Shown here: positions 6,326-7,557 of the stretch, in pieces
Numbering within the stretch: the stretch's first letter is position 1
Layout of the letters: every line of letters begins with the position of its first letter
Assembly: GCA_938003565.1 (NCBI GenBank)
Contig: CALKYB010000316.1
Span: forward strand, 1-7,557
Source of the DNA: an uncultured bacterium
Lineage (GTDB): Bacteria > Bdellovibrionota_C > UBA2361 > SZUA-149 > CALKYB01
Length of the DNA stretch: 7,557 bases
Reading direction: 5' to 3'
Position numbers and translations under genes: made by a program
Notes under the pieces: generated by a model
Seen by the model: the letters and a program-made list of their open reading frames with translations, nothing else
What the model was told of the DNA's origin: nothing
Database searches by the model: none

Positions 6326-7044
6326 GATTCTAAACCCTCAATAAATTTAGTACCGAACAGACTACTATCTAACTCGTGTTTCCTAACAGCTCTAGACCAT
6401 CGCTCTTTAAGAAACAATCTGTTCTTCTCTAGGGAACGTTGCTTGGATTGAGAATAATTATCAAAATCTATAAGCACAATTTCTTTTGTTTCAGAGTTAA
6501 TCATTATATTACCCGGGTGCAAATCTGTGTGTAATATACCTTGAGCCAGCAATTCATTAGCTAAGACGCCCGCCCGAAAACAAAATTTCTTTGAGTCTTC
6601 AGGAATGTTAGAAATTTTGGCCCACTCTAAAAAGTTCTCAAACCCCAAGATTTCTTCCATCCCTAGAAAAGCTTCATAGGCCAAGCCGAAAACCCTGTAT
6701 TTGACTGCCACAAACAAGGGCCTCGGCGAAGGAAAATTAGCGTCAGAGAGTTTTTTCAAAACTTGATACTCCCTATAAGGCCTCAAAGTCGAAAAAGCAC
6801 CCGTTCTAAGATGAAGAGAACTATTAACCTTACCAATCATTCCCCCGCGCTTAAACTGTCGAACGACTATACGAGAGCCGTTATCAAGTAAGATTCGCCT
6901 AGCTCCCAGTCTACTAACTCTCGGCCCATCGGATGAGATTTCATTACCTAGTGAATCCCAGATACTAAGCATATTAACTATCTGGCTCTCAGAAAACCCT
7001 GCCTTCTCGACTATACTCAGCTTCCAGCTTCCAACTTTTTTCAT
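6322..7044 (-). CDS. Kdo-kinase-like LPS core kinase (KdkA/WaaP-type fold)
   Basis: This 240-residue protein resembles 3-deoxy-D-manno-octulosonic acid (Kdo) kinase and related WaaP/InaA proteins, which phosphorylate inner-core LPS sugars using ATP. The family-typical stretch IVVRQFKRGGMIGK (59-72) forms the N-lobe with a Gly-rich segment, and YREYQVLKKL (90-99) carries a candidate helix-C Glu92. The catalytic loop is HTDLHPGNIM (172-181) with Asp174 and Asn179, and LIDFD (191-195) gives the metal-binding Asp193. All key kinase residues are present, so it should be active. Length matches KdkA. It starts at ATG with no strong ribosome site, four bases after the upstream gene, and its TGA stop overlaps the next TTG start, so it sits inside the LPS operon. 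Kdo versus heptose as substrate is not resolved; flanking heptosyltransferases fit either. Confidence 0.85.
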   Translation of the reverse strand: MKKVGSWKLSIVEKAGFSESQIVNMLSIWDSLGNEISSDGPRVSRLGARRILLDNGSRIVVRQFKRGGMIGKVNSSLHLRTGAFSTLRPYREYQVLKKLSDANFPSPRPLFVAVKYRVFGLAYEAFLGMEEILGFENFLEWAKISNIPEDSKKFCFRAGVLANELLAQGILHTDLHPGNIMINSETKEIVLIDFDNYSQSKQRSLEKNRLFLKERWSRAVRKHELDSSLFGTKFIEGLES

Positions 7045-7048
7045 AAGA

Positions 7049-7557
7049 CTAGCTTCTGCTTTGTAGTGCTAACACTCTATTGGCTGCTTCAAAAACCATT
7101 TGTGAGGATATATGCTCTCTACAAACATAAGTGCCAATCGGACAAGTGTTTCCTCCGTGTCTTCCACAAGGACGACATTCCAAGTCTGAGATCTCAACAA
7201 TTTCATGTGGGACACTCCAGGGCCCGTAACCAAACTCAGGAACCGTTGCGCAAAATATTGTTACCAGGGGGATACCTAAAGCAGAGGCCATATGCTGTGG
7301 ACCACTATCGTTAGTAATCAAAAGTTGCAATCGAGCAATAATCGCCGCAGAAACACCCAAACCGGTAGCACCAACAAGATTTAAAACATCACAACTAGCA
7401 TTTCTTTCGATATACTCAGCACTATCACAATCATCTGGCCCACCGATTAAAACTATCTTCTTCCCCTGCGCTCTAAGCATAGAAGCCAGCTCAGCAAATC
7501 CTTCAGGCCGCCATTTTTTTGTTTCCCAAACACTACCAGGAGCAATACCAACCCACC
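7049..7557 (-). CDS. WaaF-like ADP-heptose:LPS heptosyltransferase, C-terminal part
   Basis: The frame is open to the right edge, giving 168 visible residues and a TAG stop at 7049-7051. An ATG at 7480 lies inside the gene and is not the true start: the 25 codons before it encode VGIAPGSVWETKKWRPEGF, the typical start of the donor-binding half of GT9 heptosyltransferases. Further motifs are VLIGGPDD, then TNDSGPQHMASALG (visible residues 81-94), matching the nucleotide-sugar site. Four Cys (127, 130, 138, 145) form C-x2-C-x7-C-P-x6-C, counterpart of the Cys cluster in the other GT9 gene here. The pattern is closest to heptosyltransferase II, which adds the second inner-core heptose, but without the N-terminal half this is moderate. 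It is the first visible gene of the operon, four bases ahead of the kinase. Confidence 0.88.
   Translation of the reverse strand, partial: WVGIAPGSVWETKKWRPEGFAELASMLRAQGKKIVLIGGPDDCDSAEYIERNASCDVLNLVGATGLGVSAAIIARLQLLITNDSGPQHMASALGIPLVTIFCATVPEFGYGPWSVPHEIVEISDLECRPCGRHGGNTCPIGTYVCREHISSQMVFEAANRVLALQSRS

Noticed and set aside
7066..7314. Plus-strand open frame of 82 codons
   Set aside because: Antisense to the conserved donor-site region of the WaaF-like gene, with no domain or start signal of its own.
7478..7480. ATG as the start of a short 143-residue GT9 protein
   Set aside because: The same frame upstream encodes conserved family residues up to the window edge, so the ATG is internal and the gene is cut by the window.

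Overview
This window is a bacterial, probably chromosomal segment in which all recognisable genes lie on the minus strand. The right third (about 5288-7557) encodes lipopolysaccharide (LPS) core assembly: two GT9-family heptosyltransferase-like enzymes flanking a Kdo-kinase-like protein. That gene content implies a Gram-negative, LPS-bearing organism. The composition is moderately AT-rich and one gene starts with TTG. The sequence does not fix the phylum; a proteobacterial or Bdellovibrio-like lineage is only a guess.

Layout from right to left, which is the direction of transcription: (1) the C-terminal 168 residues of a WaaF-like heptosyltransferase whose start lies beyond the right edge; (2) four bases later, a 240-residue KdkA/WaaP-like LPS-core kinase; (3) overlapping its stop codon, a complete 345-residue GT9 glycosyltransferase that starts at TTG and carries a run of eight G. 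The tight spacing makes these one operon. (4) An intergenic region of about 381 bp follows, with no credible gene but rich in small symmetric elements: nested inverted repeats, two back-to-back hairpins, a 16-bp tandem repeat and a weak hairpin just after the operon. (5) A very large gene begins at 4906 and runs off the left edge, with at least 1635 codons open.

The large gene encodes a secreted, lysine-poor, acidic, multi-domain surface protein. It has a signal peptide, a long beta-rich N-terminal region, DUF11-like domains, one SdrD-B-like domain, a SpaA/CnaB-like domain with a plausible Lys-Glu-Asn isopeptide triad, and at least three tandem SdrD-B-like repeats with an exact 123-residue (369-bp) period. 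The C-terminus, and so the anchoring or secretion mode, is not visible.

Together the window pairs outer-membrane core sugar synthesis with a giant adhesin-like surface stalk. I see no CRISPR array, insertion sequence, tRNA or rRNA gene. The most unusual parts are the architecture of the giant protein, the poly-G tract in the glycosyltransferase and the structured intergenic region.
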